In this document: one piece after another, positions 8,765 through 22,100 of the stretch | Numbering within the stretch: the stretch's first letter is position 1 | Layout of the letters: each line of letters begins with the position of its first letter | Assembly (NCBI GenBank): GCA_947499005.1 | Contig: CANMML010000002.1 | Location: 173,770 to 237,769, forward strand | DNA from: an uncultured Aquimarina sp. | GTDB lineage: Bacteria; Bacteroidota; Bacteroidia; Flavobacteriales; Flavobacteriaceae | Length of the DNA stretch: 64,000 nt | Direction of reading: 5' to 3' | The notes under the pieces: model-generated | What the model was told of the DNA's origin: nothing | Seen by the model: only the letters and a program-made list of their open reading frames with translations | Databases searched by the model: none | Translations under genes and position numbers: made by a program

Positions 8765-11404
8765 TTAAAAAAAGTTAAATTTTATCAGCATACTAGGTGC
8801 GAAACCAATATTATACCTATTAGTCAAGTCATACTGAGATCGGCTATTTGCCATTCTATCTTGTCCAGAAAGATTTTTTTGATTGTAAATATTTGTAGCA
8901 GCTAAACCAATAACCGCATTCCATTTATTATGCTTAGGGATAAGATTATATGATAATGATATGTCTAATTGGTGTTGATCAGGATATTGGTCATATTGAA
9001 TATCGCCATTATCTGAATAAGTAAGGTCAAGTGGGTTAACCCGATTAATAGGAGGGCCATTTAAATAAAAATGACGAATATCTTCTAAACTTTTTAAACC
9101 TGATTTGTATCTCCATCCTGTGGAAACTTTAATTTTTTTGTAGGTGTATGAAAAAACAGCGTTTAATTGATGGGTTTGATCCCAAATAGAACGAAAACTC
9201 TCTTCTTGGATATCGTCAAATTGAGCTAAGGTTTTAATAAGCGAATAACTAATCCATGCATCTATATTTTCCCACGATTTCCTAACTAAAAAATCAGTTC
9301 CGTATGTGGTGTAATTACCTATAAAATAAAAATTGGTATTTGTGATATCATAAAGGTCATAAATAGCAATATTATCAGTCTTTTTATAATAGCTTTCAAC
9401 ATCAATCAACCAATTATTTTTTTTATAAAAACCACCAATCATTCCTTGTCTTCCGTTAACAACAGGAATAGTATTATCATTAGATAATGTCCAATTAAAT
9501 TGTTCTACACCCGACCCTATACTCTTTCGTCCAGAGATATTATTTAAAAACTGATTGTAACCACCCAAACTAGCTTTTAAAGTAATATTATTATCAAACT
9601 TAAAATTGACTAACATCCTTGGTTCTATATAAATATTTTTTTCTTTCAAAGAATAGTAGGACGTTCTTAAACCAAACTTAAAAGTAAAAGGTTGTGTATT
9701 CTTAAAAAGAAAATCAGAGTATAACGAAAATAAGTTCGCACTATTTGGGCTAAAATTTTCTCTTAGTGTACCTCTAGGGCTCGTTATAGTCCTATCTCCC
9801 GAAACATCATAATTAATAATCTCTAAACCGAGATCTAAAATATTTTTATTTTTAAACTTTTTAGTGGTAGTCGATTTAAAACTCAAATTATTGACGCTAT
9901 TATCATATGAATTTGAAGTTAAAATTCTATCAGGAGACGAGTTTTCGTTATAAAAACTTTGACTAAATTTTGAATAAGTAACAAATGATGTCGTAGAGAC
10001 TTCTGGATTCCATTTCGTATTATATGCTAAACTAGCTCCTATATTTTCTATATTTATATTTGCAGTAACCAAGGTGTTTAAAGGTGCAGGGGAAGGTCCA
10101 CCACCAGGAGGAGAGCCACCATTGGGAGGAGGCCCTCCACCAGGACGAGCTTGAGTTTCTTCAATTTGCCTAACTAATATATCTAAAGTATTTGATATAT
10201 ATAAAGAGCTGAATTTTAATGAATTATTTTTATTAAGCTGAATATTTGATTTCAAATTATAGTCAGAAAAATTGAAATCGAAAGCTTCTAAATTGAGGTT
10301 ACTTTGTGAATTTGCTCGACTAATTAAAGATTCCTGAAAAATAAAATCTTCAACTGCCTTAATCTTTGGGGTTTCAATATCAAAAGGATAAGAAGATCGA
10401 GTACCTACCTGAATACTCCATTTATCTTTTATAATAGGAATGTTAGCACTCGCTAAATAAAAAGAAGTCGCTAGCCCTGCACTATAATTTGTAGAATCTG
10501 CTATTTTACTACTGGTGTTAAGTTCTATTAAACCTGAAATACCTCCTCCGTTTTTGGCTGTATAGCCATTACGCTTTATACTTATTGTTTTTAATAAATC
10601 GGCATTGTAGGGCGAAAATGTACCGAAGTAATGCCCATTGTGATAAATAGGGATATTATCATAATACACTAATGTTTTGTCAGGGTCGTCACCTCGTAAT
10701 ACTAAACTACCTGCTTTTCCATTAGTACTATTAACCCCAGGTAAGGTTTCTATACTGTTAAAGATGTCGGTTTCCGTTTCTCCAGGGAGTAATCCTGCAT
10801 CCTTCACCTTAATTTCTATACTCTGATCATCGCTATTGTATTTAATTCCACTTGTTAGGTAATTAATGAAAACGCTGTCTAAAGCAATTTCAGCAGAGGA
10901 CAGTGTTATGGTTTTACAACTCTTAAGCTCATCGATATTTAGAATCTGCTCTTTATAGCCTGAGTATTTGATGTGTATGGTTTTCCAGTTATTAATATTT
11001 ACATATTTAACAAAAGATTCTTCTTCATAAATAAATACTATTTTATCATTTTCGTTGCTAACTGTAGCTCCAATTATAGGGGTATTAAACTCCGAATCTA
11101 TTATCGTAAGACACAATTTAAAATTTGTATTAGCAACATAAGGACTAACTAATACAGTGCCGTTATCTAGTAGCTTAAAATTAAATGCTGTTTCATTGCT
11201 CAAGTATTTTAAAATGAGCTGTAAGCTTTGGTCTTCTAACGGAATTACAGTAACCTTTTGCAGGAGTTGTGGGTCGTAAGAGAAGGTAACTGCATTGTTT
11301 TTTTCAATACGATTAAGGTACTCTAAAAGAGGAATTCTATTATTATTTTGAGCATAAAAACTAAGCGAAAAAAAAGAGAGCAAAAAAAATATTCGAATTT
11401 TCAT
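8765..11404 (-). CDS. TonB-dependent outer membrane receptor with STN domain
   Basis: 879 aa. A signal peptide (MKIRIFFLLSFFSLSFYAQ) is followed by an STN/secretin-like signalling domain (about residues 22-100), a carboxypeptidase-like segment (about 105-170), a plug domain (LPGVNSTNGKAGSLVLRGDD, then DKTLVYYDNIPIYHNGHYFG) and a beta-barrel ending in a terminal Phe-rich strand (SMLIKFNFF). The STN domain is what a FecA-type receptor uses to signal to a FecR anti-sigma factor, and fecR and sigma genes lie just upstream on the same strand. The ligand is unknown; no SusD-like partner is present. A Pro/Gly-rich insert (PGGGPPPNGGSPPGGGP) near residues 420-440 is probably an external loop. Confidence 0.88.
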   Translation of the reverse strand: MKIRIFFLLSFFSLSFYAQNNNRIPLLEYLNRIEKNNAVTFSYDPQLLQKVTVIPLEDQSLQLILKYLSNETAFNFKLLDNGTVLVSPYVANTNFKLCLTIIDSEFNTPIIGATVSNENDKIVFIYEEESFVKYVNINNWKTIHIKYSGYKEQILNIDELKSCKTITLSSAEIALDSVFINYLTSGIKYNSDDQSIEIKVKDAGLLPGETETDIFNSIETLPGVNSTNGKAGSLVLRGDDPDKTLVYYDNIPIYHNGHYFGTFSPYNADLLKTISIKRNGYTAKNGGGISGLIELNTSSKIADSTNYSAGLATSFYLASANIPIIKDKWSIQVGTRSSYPFDIETPKIKAVEDFIFQESLISRANSQSNLNLEAFDFNFSDYNLKSNIQLNKNNSLKFSSLYISNTLDILVRQIEETQARPGGGPPPNGGSPPGGGPSPAPLNTLVTANINIENIGASLAYNTKWNPEVSTTSFVTYSKFSQSFYNENSSPDRILTSNSYDNSVNNLSFKSTTTKKFKNKNILDLGLEIINYDVSGDRTITSPRGTLRENFSPNSANLFSLYSDFLFKNTQPFTFKFGLRTSYYSLKEKNIYIEPRMLVNFKFDNNITLKASLGGYNQFLNNISGRKSIGSGVEQFNWTLSNDNTIPVVNGRQGMIGGFYKKNNWLIDVESYYKKTDNIAIYDLYDITNTNFYFIGNYTTYGTDFLVRKSWENIDAWISYSLIKTLAQFDDIQEESFRSIWDQTHQLNAVFSYTYKKIKVSTGWRYKSGLKSLEDIRHFYLNGPPINRVNPLDLTYSDNGDIQYDQYPDQHQLDISLSYNLIPKHNKWNAVIGLAATNIYNQKNLSGQDRMANSRSQYDLTNRYNIGFAPSMLIKFNFF

Positions 11405-11447
11405 GAAAAATTTCTAAATAAAGGAGTATTACAAATGGCAAAACCAT

Positions 11448-12368
11448 TTATTTTTTTGAGATGTGTACTATTGAATCTTTAATAGTATAATTTAAACTTA
11501 GCGGAGATAAAATCATTTCTAATGCTAAATCCAAATCATTATTTACATATTTCCCTGTAAACATTTTATCTATAAACTCTTCATTGTCAAATTTGTAGTC
11601 AACTCCATATTTTAAACTAAGTGAAATTAACACTTCTTTTAGAGGTACGTTCTTAAAACTTGTAAAATCACTTATCCAAGTAGGTACCTTGGTATTAAAT
11701 GTGGTTTCTGTAGTGGTCTTCCCATCAAATCTCAGCCCCATATTAGCGGTCAATATATACTGCGATTTTTTAAGATTCGCTTTTATTTTTCCTTCGTAAC
11801 AATGTATTGTAGTAAATTCTTGGTGACTAAAAACATCAAATTGAGTTCCTAAAACCTGAATTATTCCATTATTAAAAGAAACATCAAACTTTCCTTTGTT
11901 TTTTTGAATCTCAAAGTAAACTTGCCCTTCTATTTTAACGGCTCTATTTTCTTGCCAATTATAATTGTTAAAACTCAAACTCGAATTAGAATTTAAAATT
12001 ACGATAGAACCATCGGGCAATGTTATATTTTTTATCTCCTCATTATAAGAGTAGTATGTTGTTGTATCGAAAAAACGATGTTGTATAAAATAAGTAATAC
12101 CTATAAGTAACAAAAGGCTAGCCGCTATATTCATAAAATAGGACAAGCGAATTATTTTCTTTTTTTTGGGAGGCTGTTTATCAATTTTAGTTTTTAAATC
12201 TCGATATGTTTTTTTTGGTTTGGGTAAAGACCAAGATGCTGTTTCATTAACAATTTTTTCAACAACATTAAAATCTTCATCTTCTTTTATGGCATCTAAT
12301 TCTTTATCACTTAACTCACCGTTAAGCCATTTCAAATATAAATTTTCATTGTTAGAATTATTACTCAT
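11448..12368 (-). CDS. FecR family anti-sigma factor
   Basis: 306 aa. A short cytoplasmic N-terminal region (YLKWLNGELSDKELDAI) binds the sigma factor in this family. One transmembrane helix follows at about residues 77-95 (FMNIAASLLLLIGITYFIQ), then the periplasmic FecR beta-domain (LPDGSIVILNSNSSLSF, VKIEGQVYFEIQKNKGKFDV, GTQFDVFSHQEFTTIHCYEG) and a C-terminal DUF4974-like domain (FKNVPLKEVLISLSLKYGV). It transduces the signal from the STN-type receptor encoded 43 bases downstream to the ECF sigma factor encoded 34 bases upstream. Confidence 0.92.
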   Translation of the reverse strand: MSNNSNNENLYLKWLNGELSDKELDAIKEDEDFNVVEKIVNETASWSLPKPKKTYRDLKTKIDKQPPKKKKIIRLSYFMNIAASLLLLIGITYFIQHRFFDTTTYYSYNEEIKNITLPDGSIVILNSNSSLSFNNYNWQENRAVKIEGQVYFEIQKNKGKFDVSFNNGIIQVLGTQFDVFSHQEFTTIHCYEGKIKANLKKSQYILTANMGLRFDGKTTTETTFNTKVPTWISDFTSFKNVPLKEVLISLSLKYGVDYKFDNEEFIDKMFTGKYVNNDLDLALEMILSPLSLNYTIKDSIVHISKK

Positions 12369-12402
12369 ATTAATAATACACCTGTAGAGAAATTTTCCCT
12401 AA

Positions 12403-12933
12403 TTAAATTTTAAATGTTTTTAATTCCTTTACTTCACTTTTAAGTTGTTTTAAAGCAATACTCATTCTATTTTCGACGGTTTTGATACTCACATCTAATA
12501 AAATTGCAATTTCTTTAAATTTCTTTTTATCTATTCTATTAAGTAAAAAAACAGTCCTACTTTTCTCTGGTAAATTAGCAATAGCCTGTTCTAGTTTTTC
12601 TTTGAATTCTTTTTCTATTGCGGTAGATTCTGGAGTTTCGACATTATGTTGTTGTGTGTAGGTTTTCGTGAAGTTTAACTTTACTTTTTCGTGACGTACA
12701 ACATTTAAAAAAAGGCGATTTGCAATTGAAAACAAATAGCTTTTTACTGTATTAAAAATAACATCTTTACAGGTGTCCCAAAGTTTAACAAAAGTTTCTT
12801 GGGTAACATCTTCTGCTTCATCCAAATTACCATTTTTATAGTAAATAAAGTTTCGGATAGAAGTATAATATTCTTCATAAATAGTACTGAAAACAGCTTC
12901 TTCACAAACAGATATGTCTTTTGTTTTTTCCAA
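12403..12933 (-). CDS. ECF RNA polymerase sigma factor (FecI-like)
   Basis: 176 aa. Region 2 is at residues about 14-85 (YYTSIRNFIYYKNGNLDEAEDVTQETFVKLW) and region 4 at about 115-170 (IANLPEKSRTVFLLNRIDKKKFKEIAILLDVSIKTVENRM), containing the helix-turn-helix. This is the layout of Bacteroidota sigma-70 family ECF factors. It heads the operon with fecR and the TonB receptor. The gene diverges from the giant protease gene across 181 bases, so both promoters must lie in 12934-13114. Whether the sigma factor also drives the protease gene is untested. Confidence 0.92.
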   Translation of the reverse strand: MEKTKDISVCEEAVFSTIYEEYYTSIRNFIYYKNGNLDEAEDVTQETFVKLWDTCKDVIFNTVKSYLFSIANRLFLNVVRHEKVKLNFTKTYTQQHNVETPESTAIEKEFKEKLEQAIANLPEKSRTVFLLNRIDKKKFKEIAILLDVSIKTVENRMSIALKQLKSEVKELKTFKI

Positions 12934-13114
12934 TAAAGATGATTATTTCAAACAAAAGTAGAAAAAATAGCAAGAAGTATTTAGGGTATTTTTTTTCTGA
13001 GGTGTACTGTTATAGAAGTTTCTAAAAATACAGCATTATTTACAGCTAACTATTTTAAATGTTAATGCTCAAAAAAAGGAGATTTCAATTTTATATCATA
13101 AAAAGATCCTTCTT

Positions 13115-16100
13115 ATGAAAAAACAAATACTACTTATAATAAGTTTAATGTGTTTATGTGTGGCTTATGGACAGCAACCTAATTTTGGAAAACTTAGATT
13201 AACTAAAGTTGCAAAGGCATCTAAAAAAAGTGCAGATCAAAATATTTTCTCTTCTAAAATTAAACCGCCATCTGGTACAGAATTTCGTTTGAAAAAAACA
13301 GATATCGATAAGATGGGAATGAAACATAGAACCTATCAACAATATTACAATGGAATCAAAGTACACTTTGGGACTATTAAAGTACATGAAAAAAATGGAT
13401 TGAAGGAGACTTATGGAGGGGCTTATTTTAATCCAGCTAACATGAACACAATACCGAGTATTTCTCGAGATAAAGCAAGAAGTATTGCAAAATCATTTAT
13501 AGGAAGTAATGATGTATTTTGGATTGGTAATGATGGTATTTCTAAAACAGTAATTCCTGAACCAGAATTATTAATTCTTCCAAATAGACGAGAAGAAAAG
13601 ATGCGTTTAGCATATGCTATTGGTATTGGAACATCTAAGCCAAAATTAAAAATGGGAACTGTTTATGTAGATGCGCAAACAGGAAAAGTTCTAAAATATA
13701 AAAACCAAATTTTCGCTTGTTTTGATGATAAAAACAATGATCACAGCGATCATAACCATCAGTTAGAAAGCATGGCTAGTTCTGCTTCGGGTAATGGAGC
13801 AACAGTATATTCTGGATCGCAAACCATTGAAACGACTTTAGATACAGATTATATTTTGTACGATCAAACACGTGCCAATACTGGTAGAGCAAAAAACACG
13901 GGTTCGGGTCAAAGAAATGGTATTATAACGGTTAACTTCAATAATCATGACAACTTAGCGGATCATAATTCAAATTACATAACTGATTTTACGGATGTAG
14001 ATAATAATTGGACGGCTGCTGAAATGAGCACCAATGAAGATCAGTATGCTTTAGATGCGCATTGGGGAGCACAAGTTGTGTACGATTATTGGAAAAATGA
14101 ACAAGGAAGAAATAGTTATGATGATGCAGATGGTGCTATAGCTTCGTATATACATTTTGACACAGATTATACGAATGCTGCTTGGGTTGCACAAACCGAT
14201 ACGCAGGGTTTTATGGTGTATGGGGATGGAGCTGGTCCTTTTACACCATTAACAACATTAGATGTAGTGGCGCATGAGGTAGCACACGGAATTAATAATG
14301 CTACTTCAAATTTAGATTATGAATTAGAATCAGGAGCATTAAATGAAGGTTTATCAGATATTTGGGCAATGGTTATCGAAAATTATTCGAATACCAATTA
14401 TGGAACCTCAAAAGATTTTTCATTAATAAATGAAGAAAATGGAGGAGGAGCTTTTCGTTCCATGTCAAATCCAAACACATACAATCAACCAGATACTTAT
14501 GGAGGAGCATATTGGTACGATGTATCATCTTGTATACCAGACGGAACAAATAATGATTATTGTGGAGTACACACCAATAGCGGTGTATTAAATTATTGGT
14601 TTTGGTTATTATCTCAAGGTGGTAGCGGTACAAATGATATAGGAAATAGTTTTAATGTATCGGCCATAGGAATAACCAAAGCAGCTGCAGTAACTTATAG
14701 AATGCAAAAGGTTTATTTAACAGCTACCAGTGATTTTGAAGATGCAAGAGATGCTGCAATACAAGCAGCGCAAGATTTATACGGACATTGCGCTACAGAA
14801 GAAGAAACGGTAACGAATGCTTTTTATGCAGTTGGGGTAGGTGCTGAATTTAGTGGTAATAATCCTGTAGTAACAACAGATACCTCTGATCAAACAGTAT
14901 GCGCTGATGAAATAGCAACATTTACAGCCGAAGCGGATGATGCAGATAGCATGATTTGGCAAAATGATGCGAGTGGAAGTTGGGCGGATTTGAATAATGA
15001 CGATACGTATTTAGGAGTAGCAACGAATACCTTAACTATTACTAATCCAACAGAAGTATTAGATGGTATACGTTTTAGACTATTGTTTTCTAATAATTGT
15101 GGTAATACTTCAACAACTAATAATAGATATCTGGATATAAAAACATTGCCAAATGTAACGAGTGTAACCTCAAGTGGCGCAGGTTGTTCAAGTGATACAG
15201 ATGGTTCGTTAACGGTAAATTTTGATGAAGTTTCAGGATTGAATAATATTGAATTTAGTATTGATGGAGGTGTTACCTATCCTTATAATTATGATAATAC
15301 TTCAGAATCACAAACCATAACAGATTTATCAGCAGGAAATTATAATGTCTGGGTACGCCGTGGAGGAAATGATTGCCCTAGAGAAGTAGGAAGCTATAAC
15401 GTAGGTACAGTATCTACTATTACTGCTTCAGTAGATGGTATTATTGAACCTGATATAGCTGAAATTAATGGAATTATAAAGGTTATTTTTCCTGATGAAC
15501 CCACACAAACGCAAATAAAATTTAGTATAGATGGAGGAATTTCATATGGTTACGTATTCAATGATAATACAGGTACTGGAGAATTAACCGATTTAGCTGC
15601 GGATACCTATGAGATATGGGCAACATATGGAGATGAATCTTGTGCTAAAAAAATAGGGAATTTTACAGTCAACGAAATCGCGTACACACAAATACCAGAT
15701 TCCAATTTTGAGACTGCTTTATATGATTTAGGCTATGATAATTATTCAGGAGATGATAAAGTTCCAACATCGTTAATTAATAGTGTTACTTCTTTAAATA
15801 TACGTTTACAAAACATTACTGATTTAACAGGTATTGAAGATTTTACAGCGCTTGAAGAATTGTATGCAGATAATAATAATTTAACAACCGTAGATGTTAG
15901 TAGTAATACTGCGCTTAAAGAGTTAATCGTATATAACAATGCTGATTTAGAATCTTTTAAAATAGCAGATGCATCTATCATTACAAGACTAACATTGTCA
16001 AATTGTAATTTATCTGGAGATTATGATTTCTCAGCATATACTGCTCTAACCAATTTTACAGTTCAAGGAAACGACTTAACAGGTTTAAATATTAAAAATG

Positions 16101-19100
16101 GAAATAACGATAACTTCACTTATTTCCATGCAGGAGGAAATTCAAGCTTAGCATGTATTATTGTTGATGATGTGGATTTTAGCACCACCAATTGGACAGA
16201 TAATGGTGGCGCTAGTTATAGTAGTACATATTGTAATTATACAACGATACCAGACGCAAATTTTGAAGCTGCCTTAGAAGCTTTAGGTTATGATGATATT
16301 TCGAGTGATGGACAAGTACCCACTGCCTTAATAGAAGTGGTTACTAGTTTAGATGTCTCTAATGAAGGGATCACTGATTTAACAGGAATCCAGGATTTTG
16401 TAGCTCTAGAATCATTAAAATTGAATTACAATGACTTAACCGCGTTAGATGTTTCAAATCTTACGGAGTTAAAAACGCTTTGGGCGTCTAATGGTAACAT
16501 TTTTAGTACGATTGATGTGAGTAATAATACTGCGCTTGAGGACTTTAGATTACGACAATATTCAGGAACTACCATAGATTTATCAGCAAATATTGCTTTA
16601 ACCCGTTTTAACTGTACAAGTTGTAATTTGTTAACTGTAGATACAAGTGCTAATGTAAATTTAAGTGATCTTGATTTATGGAATTCAAATATTACATCTC
16701 TAGATTTAAGTTTAAATACCAATCTTGAAACACTAGATGTATATTCAACGAACCTTACTGCATTAGATTTATCTACTAATACGTCTTTAACTAATTTAAT
16801 AGCTAATGATATAACAACTTTATCAAGTTTAAATATTCAAAACGGCGCGAATACTAGTATTACAGGTTTCAATACATCAGGAACTCCCGTAAGTTGTATA
16901 CGTGCAGATGACCCTGCATGGAGTGCTATTAATTGGACCAATATAGATGGAGCTTCTAGTTTTAGTTTATACTGTGATAATTATACACTTATACCAGATG
17001 CTAATTTTGAAGCCGCTTTAGAAGCCTTAGGTTATGATGATATTTCGAATGACGGACAAGTACCAACTCCTTTAATAGAAGTAGTAACAAGTTTAGATGT
17101 AAGTAGTCAGTCGATTTCAGATATAACAGGTATTGCAGATTTTATAGCCTTAATAGATTTAGATGTAAATGATAATACTTTAACAAGTTTAGATGTAAGT
17201 AATAACGAAAATTTAGAAACGGTAAATTTTGATAATAATGACGTAGCTACTTTATCCTTAGGAACAAATACAGTATTAAGTGAAGTATCAGGAAGGTATA
17301 ATCAATTAACAAGTGTATCTGTAAGTGCGAATACAGGTTTAACAAATTTAAACTTAAGAAATAATAGCTTTAGCACTGTTGATGTTTCTGCAAATACAAT
17401 GCTTAGAACACTTAATCTAAATCAAACCGGTATTACAAGTTTAGACGTAACTAATAATCCAGATTTAGCCTATTTATATATAAGTGGTAATTCTCTATCA
17501 AGTTTAGATATTTCACAGAATCCGTTATTGGAAAACATGAATGTAACGGATAGTAATTTAACTACAATAGATGTATCTAATCAAACAGTTTTAAGAATAG
17601 TAAGACTTTCAGGGAATAGTTTAACCTCATTAGACCTTACCTCGAATGTTGCTTTAACGCAAGTTGAATGTGCAGATAATAATTTAAGTGTATTAAATTT
17701 TAAAAACGGATTTAATCAAAATATAACAGATTTTGATGCTTCTGGAAATGTTAATTTAAGCTGTGTTTTGGTTGATGATTTAAACAAAGATTACACCTTT
17801 TGGACTAAAGATGTTACGACAAGTTTTAGCGATACTTATTGTGTTTATACAGCCATACCAGATGCTAATTTCGAAGCAGCTTTAGAAGCATTAGGTTATG
17901 ATGATATTTCGGCAGATGGACAAGTACCCACAAAACTTATTGAAGTAGTAGCCTTGTTAGATGTACGTAATAAAAGTATTTCGGATATAACAGGTATTGC
18001 AGATTTTACCGCTTTAGTAGAATTAAATATTTCGGATAATAGTATTCTTAATATTGATATCAGTAATAATATTTTATTAGAAGAATTGTTTATTGAAGAC
18101 AATGGACTTTCAAGTATTGATGTTTCTAAAAACATAGCTTTGAAAGAATTAGACCTAGATGAGAATACAATAACAACTCTTGATGTATCTCAAAACACAG
18201 CATTAACGCTATTAGATTTAAGTGATAATGAATTAACGAGTTTAGATGTTACTAATAATACAGCCTTAACCTTTCTTGCCTTTGAAAGAAATAATGTTAC
18301 AGGGTTTATTGATTTAAGTAGTCATACACAATTGGTCGTACTAGCTTTTGAGGAAAATGATCTTACAGGGTTAAATGTAAAAAACGGTAACAATACTAAT
18401 GTTACATATTATAATTCATCAGGAAATTCAAACTTAAGTTGTATTACTGTTGATGATCTTGATAATGATTACAGCTCATGGATAAAAGATGCCATAGCAT
18501 CTTTTACAGATACTTATTGTCGTTATACAGCCATACCAGATACCAATTTTGAAGCTGCTTTATCAGGTTTAGATGATATATCGAATGACGGACAAGTCCC
18601 AACACGCCTTATTGAAGGGAGGACTACTTTAAATGTAACACTAGCATCTATTTCAGACTTAACAGGAATACAAGATTTTACAGCCTTAAAAACGCTAAGT
18701 TGTGGATTTAATAGTTTGACAAGTCTAGATGTTTCAAATAACGTATTATTAGAAGAATTAGAAGTTAGTATTAATGGCCTAACAAGCCTAGATGTTTCTA
18801 ATAATCCCGCGTTAAAAGATTTGAGCATCAGTTCGAATAATCTTACCAGTATTGATCTTTCGAAGAACCCTGATTTAGAAACATTAACTATTCATGGTAA
18901 CGCGAATTTATCAAGTTTAGACATCAGTAACAATCCAGTATTAGATCGATTAGTTGCAAGTGCTACAAGTATTACTTCTTTAGACGTATCTAACAATCCA
19001 TTATTGGATGTTTTACAAATACATGATACCGAAATTACAGATATAGATTTAAGTAATAATCCACTTCTTGTAGAATTACGTATCAATCAAACAGAGATTG

Positions 19101-22100
19101 AAGATTTAGATGTAACGGCACAAACGAATCTACGTCGTTTATACTGCTCCGAAACGAACTTATATAATTTAAACGTTAAAAACGGAAACAATACGCTTAT
19201 TAGTGAGTTTGACGCTTCTAGCAACCCTAATTTAACTTGTATTTTAGTAGATGATGCGGCCTATAGTAATGGCAATACTACTTGGACAGATAATATAGAT
19301 GTTGGAGTAACCTTTAATGAAGGAACTTATTGTCGTTATACCGCAATACCCGACGCAAATTTTGAAGCAGAATTAGAGGCATTAGGGTATGACGATATTT
19401 CTGAAGATGGACAGGTACCCACACAATTTATTGAAGTTATAGAAACTTTAAATGTCGAGAGTAAAAGTATTTCGGATCTAACTGGTATTGAAGATTTTAG
19501 AGCTTTAAAAAGTTTAGATGTAGGGTATAACTCATTAAGTACTATAGATCTTATAAATAATACGGAGTTAAGACAATTGATTGTTAGAAGTAATAATCTT
19601 ACCACAATAGACCTTTCTAAAAATACATTATTAGTAGGCTTTAAAGCAGAAAATTGTTTGTTAAATAGTCTGGATATAGCGAATAACCCAGACTTAAAAG
19701 TATTATGGATTACCAGTAACAATTTAACTTCTATAGACTTAAGTAATAATAGTGCTTTAACCTCTTTCTGGGGAAGTGGTAATGACTTCATCACATTAGA
19801 TTTAACCAATAACCCTAATGTAACCTCATTTAGAGCAAGCAGTAATAGTTTAACCGCTGTAAACCTTCAAAATGAAGCTAATTCTAAAATTACTGGCGGA
19901 ACAAACTTTCAATTAACAGGAAATGCGCTTTTGGGTTGTGTTTTAGTTGATGATGCGGATTATTCAGTAACCAATTGGTTGCAAATTGATGGTGATGTTA
20001 ATTTTAGCGATACAGATTGTAATTATACTTTAATTCCAGACGCTAATTTTGAAGCACGTTTAGAAGCTTTAGGTTACGATGATATTTCTGGAGACGGAAA
20101 AGTACCAACACGATTCATTGAAGGAGTAACTAACTTAAATGTTTCTAACCAAGATATTGCAGATTTAACAGGGTTAGCAGATTTTGAAGCCTTAGAAGTT
20201 TTAGTTAGTACTAACAATGCTTCACTTACAAACATAGATCTTTCTAACAATACAAACCTATTATCGTTAAGTGCATTTAATTGCGGATTAACAAGCTTAG
20301 ATATTTCAAATAACACCAGTTTACAAAGTTTACTTGTATACGGTAATAAATTAACGGCTTTAGATGTTTCACAAAATACACAGCTGTTAAGTGTAGATCT
20401 TTTGGCTAATGATTTAACAAGTTTAGATGTTACTAATAATTTGTTATTACAAACATTATATGTTGATGAAAATGAAATCTCAAGTTTAGATTTGAGTAAT
20501 AATACTGCATTAACAATATTTTCATGTCAGAATAATAGCAACTTAAGATACCTAGATGTTAGAAACGGAAATAATACCAATATAACTTCATTTAAAGCAG
20601 CTAATAATGAGAACTTAACATGTATTTTAGTTGATGATGTAGCCAATAACGATTATAGTTTATGGACTAAAGACATAACAACATCTTTTTCAGATACCTA
20701 TTGTCGCTATACCGCCATACCAGATGCTAATTTTGAAGCGCGTTTAGAAGCCTTAGGTTATGATGATATTCCAGCAGACGGGCAAGTACCAACAGTATTA
20801 ATTGAAGTAGTTACTAGTTTAGATATAAAAAATCAAGGAATTACTGATGTAACAGGAATAGCAGACTTTACAGCTTTAGAAACTTTTAATTGCAACTTAA
20901 ACAGTATAGCTATTTTAGATGTTAGTAATAATGTAAACCTAGTAGCATTACAATGTACTGCAAACCCAATAGAAAGTTTAAACTTAGCTAATAATACAAA
21001 GTTAACAGAGTTAAACTGTAGAGGTACGGATATTACATCTTTAGACGTGACCAATAATACGTTATTAAAAAGGTTGATATGTTTTGATACAGATATTGTA
21101 ACACTAGACTTATCAAAAAACTTATTATTAGAACAATTATATTGTTATAAAACCAACTTAACGAGTTTAAACCTTTCTTTAAATGCAGCGTTAAACTTAT
21201 TAGACGTTAATGATAGTAATCTAGAAAGTTTAAATATTAAAAATGGTAACAATGCAAATGTTACAAGCTTTGATGCTTCAGGAAATGCTAATTTAACTTG
21301 TATATCGGTTGATGATTTGTCTAATGATTATACAACATGGACAAAAGATAATGCAGCAACTTTTACAGATTCTTATTGTCGTTATATCTCGATACCAGAC
21401 GCTAATTTTGAAGCAGCCTTAGAGGCTTTGGGTTATGACGATGTTTCTGCAGACGGACAAGTGCCAACAGCATTAATTGAAGTGGTAGCCAGTTTAGATA
21501 TTAGTGATTTAAGTATTACTGATATAACAGGAATAGAAGCTTTTATAGCTTTAGAAACGTTGAGCTGTAGTAATACTGATATAACGGATTTAAATGTAGA
21601 GAATAACACAAAGTTAACAGCGCTAAATTGTAGTGATACTGATATTGCAACTATAGATATATCAAAAAATCTATTATTAGAAGAATTGTATTGTGCTAAC
21701 TCAAGTATAACGAGTTTAGATCTTTCTTTAAATACAGCTTTAGCAGTAGTAGATTGTTCCGACAATGCTTTAGAATCCTTAAATATTAAAAACGGTAATA
21801 ATGTAAATATTACAAGTTTTGATGCTTCTGGAAACACTAATTTAACTTGTATATCGGTTGATGATGTAGCCAATGATTATGCTGCATGGACGAAAGACGC
21901 TACGACAATATTTTCTGCTACTTATTGTCGTTATACCGCTATACCAGATGAAAATTTTGAAGCAGCTTTAGAAGCTTTAGGGTATGACGATATTTCAGCA
22001 GACGGACAAGTACCAACAGGACTTATAGAAACAATCACCTCTTTAGATATTAGTAATTTAAGTATTGCTGATATAACAGGAATTGAAGCTTTTATAGCTT

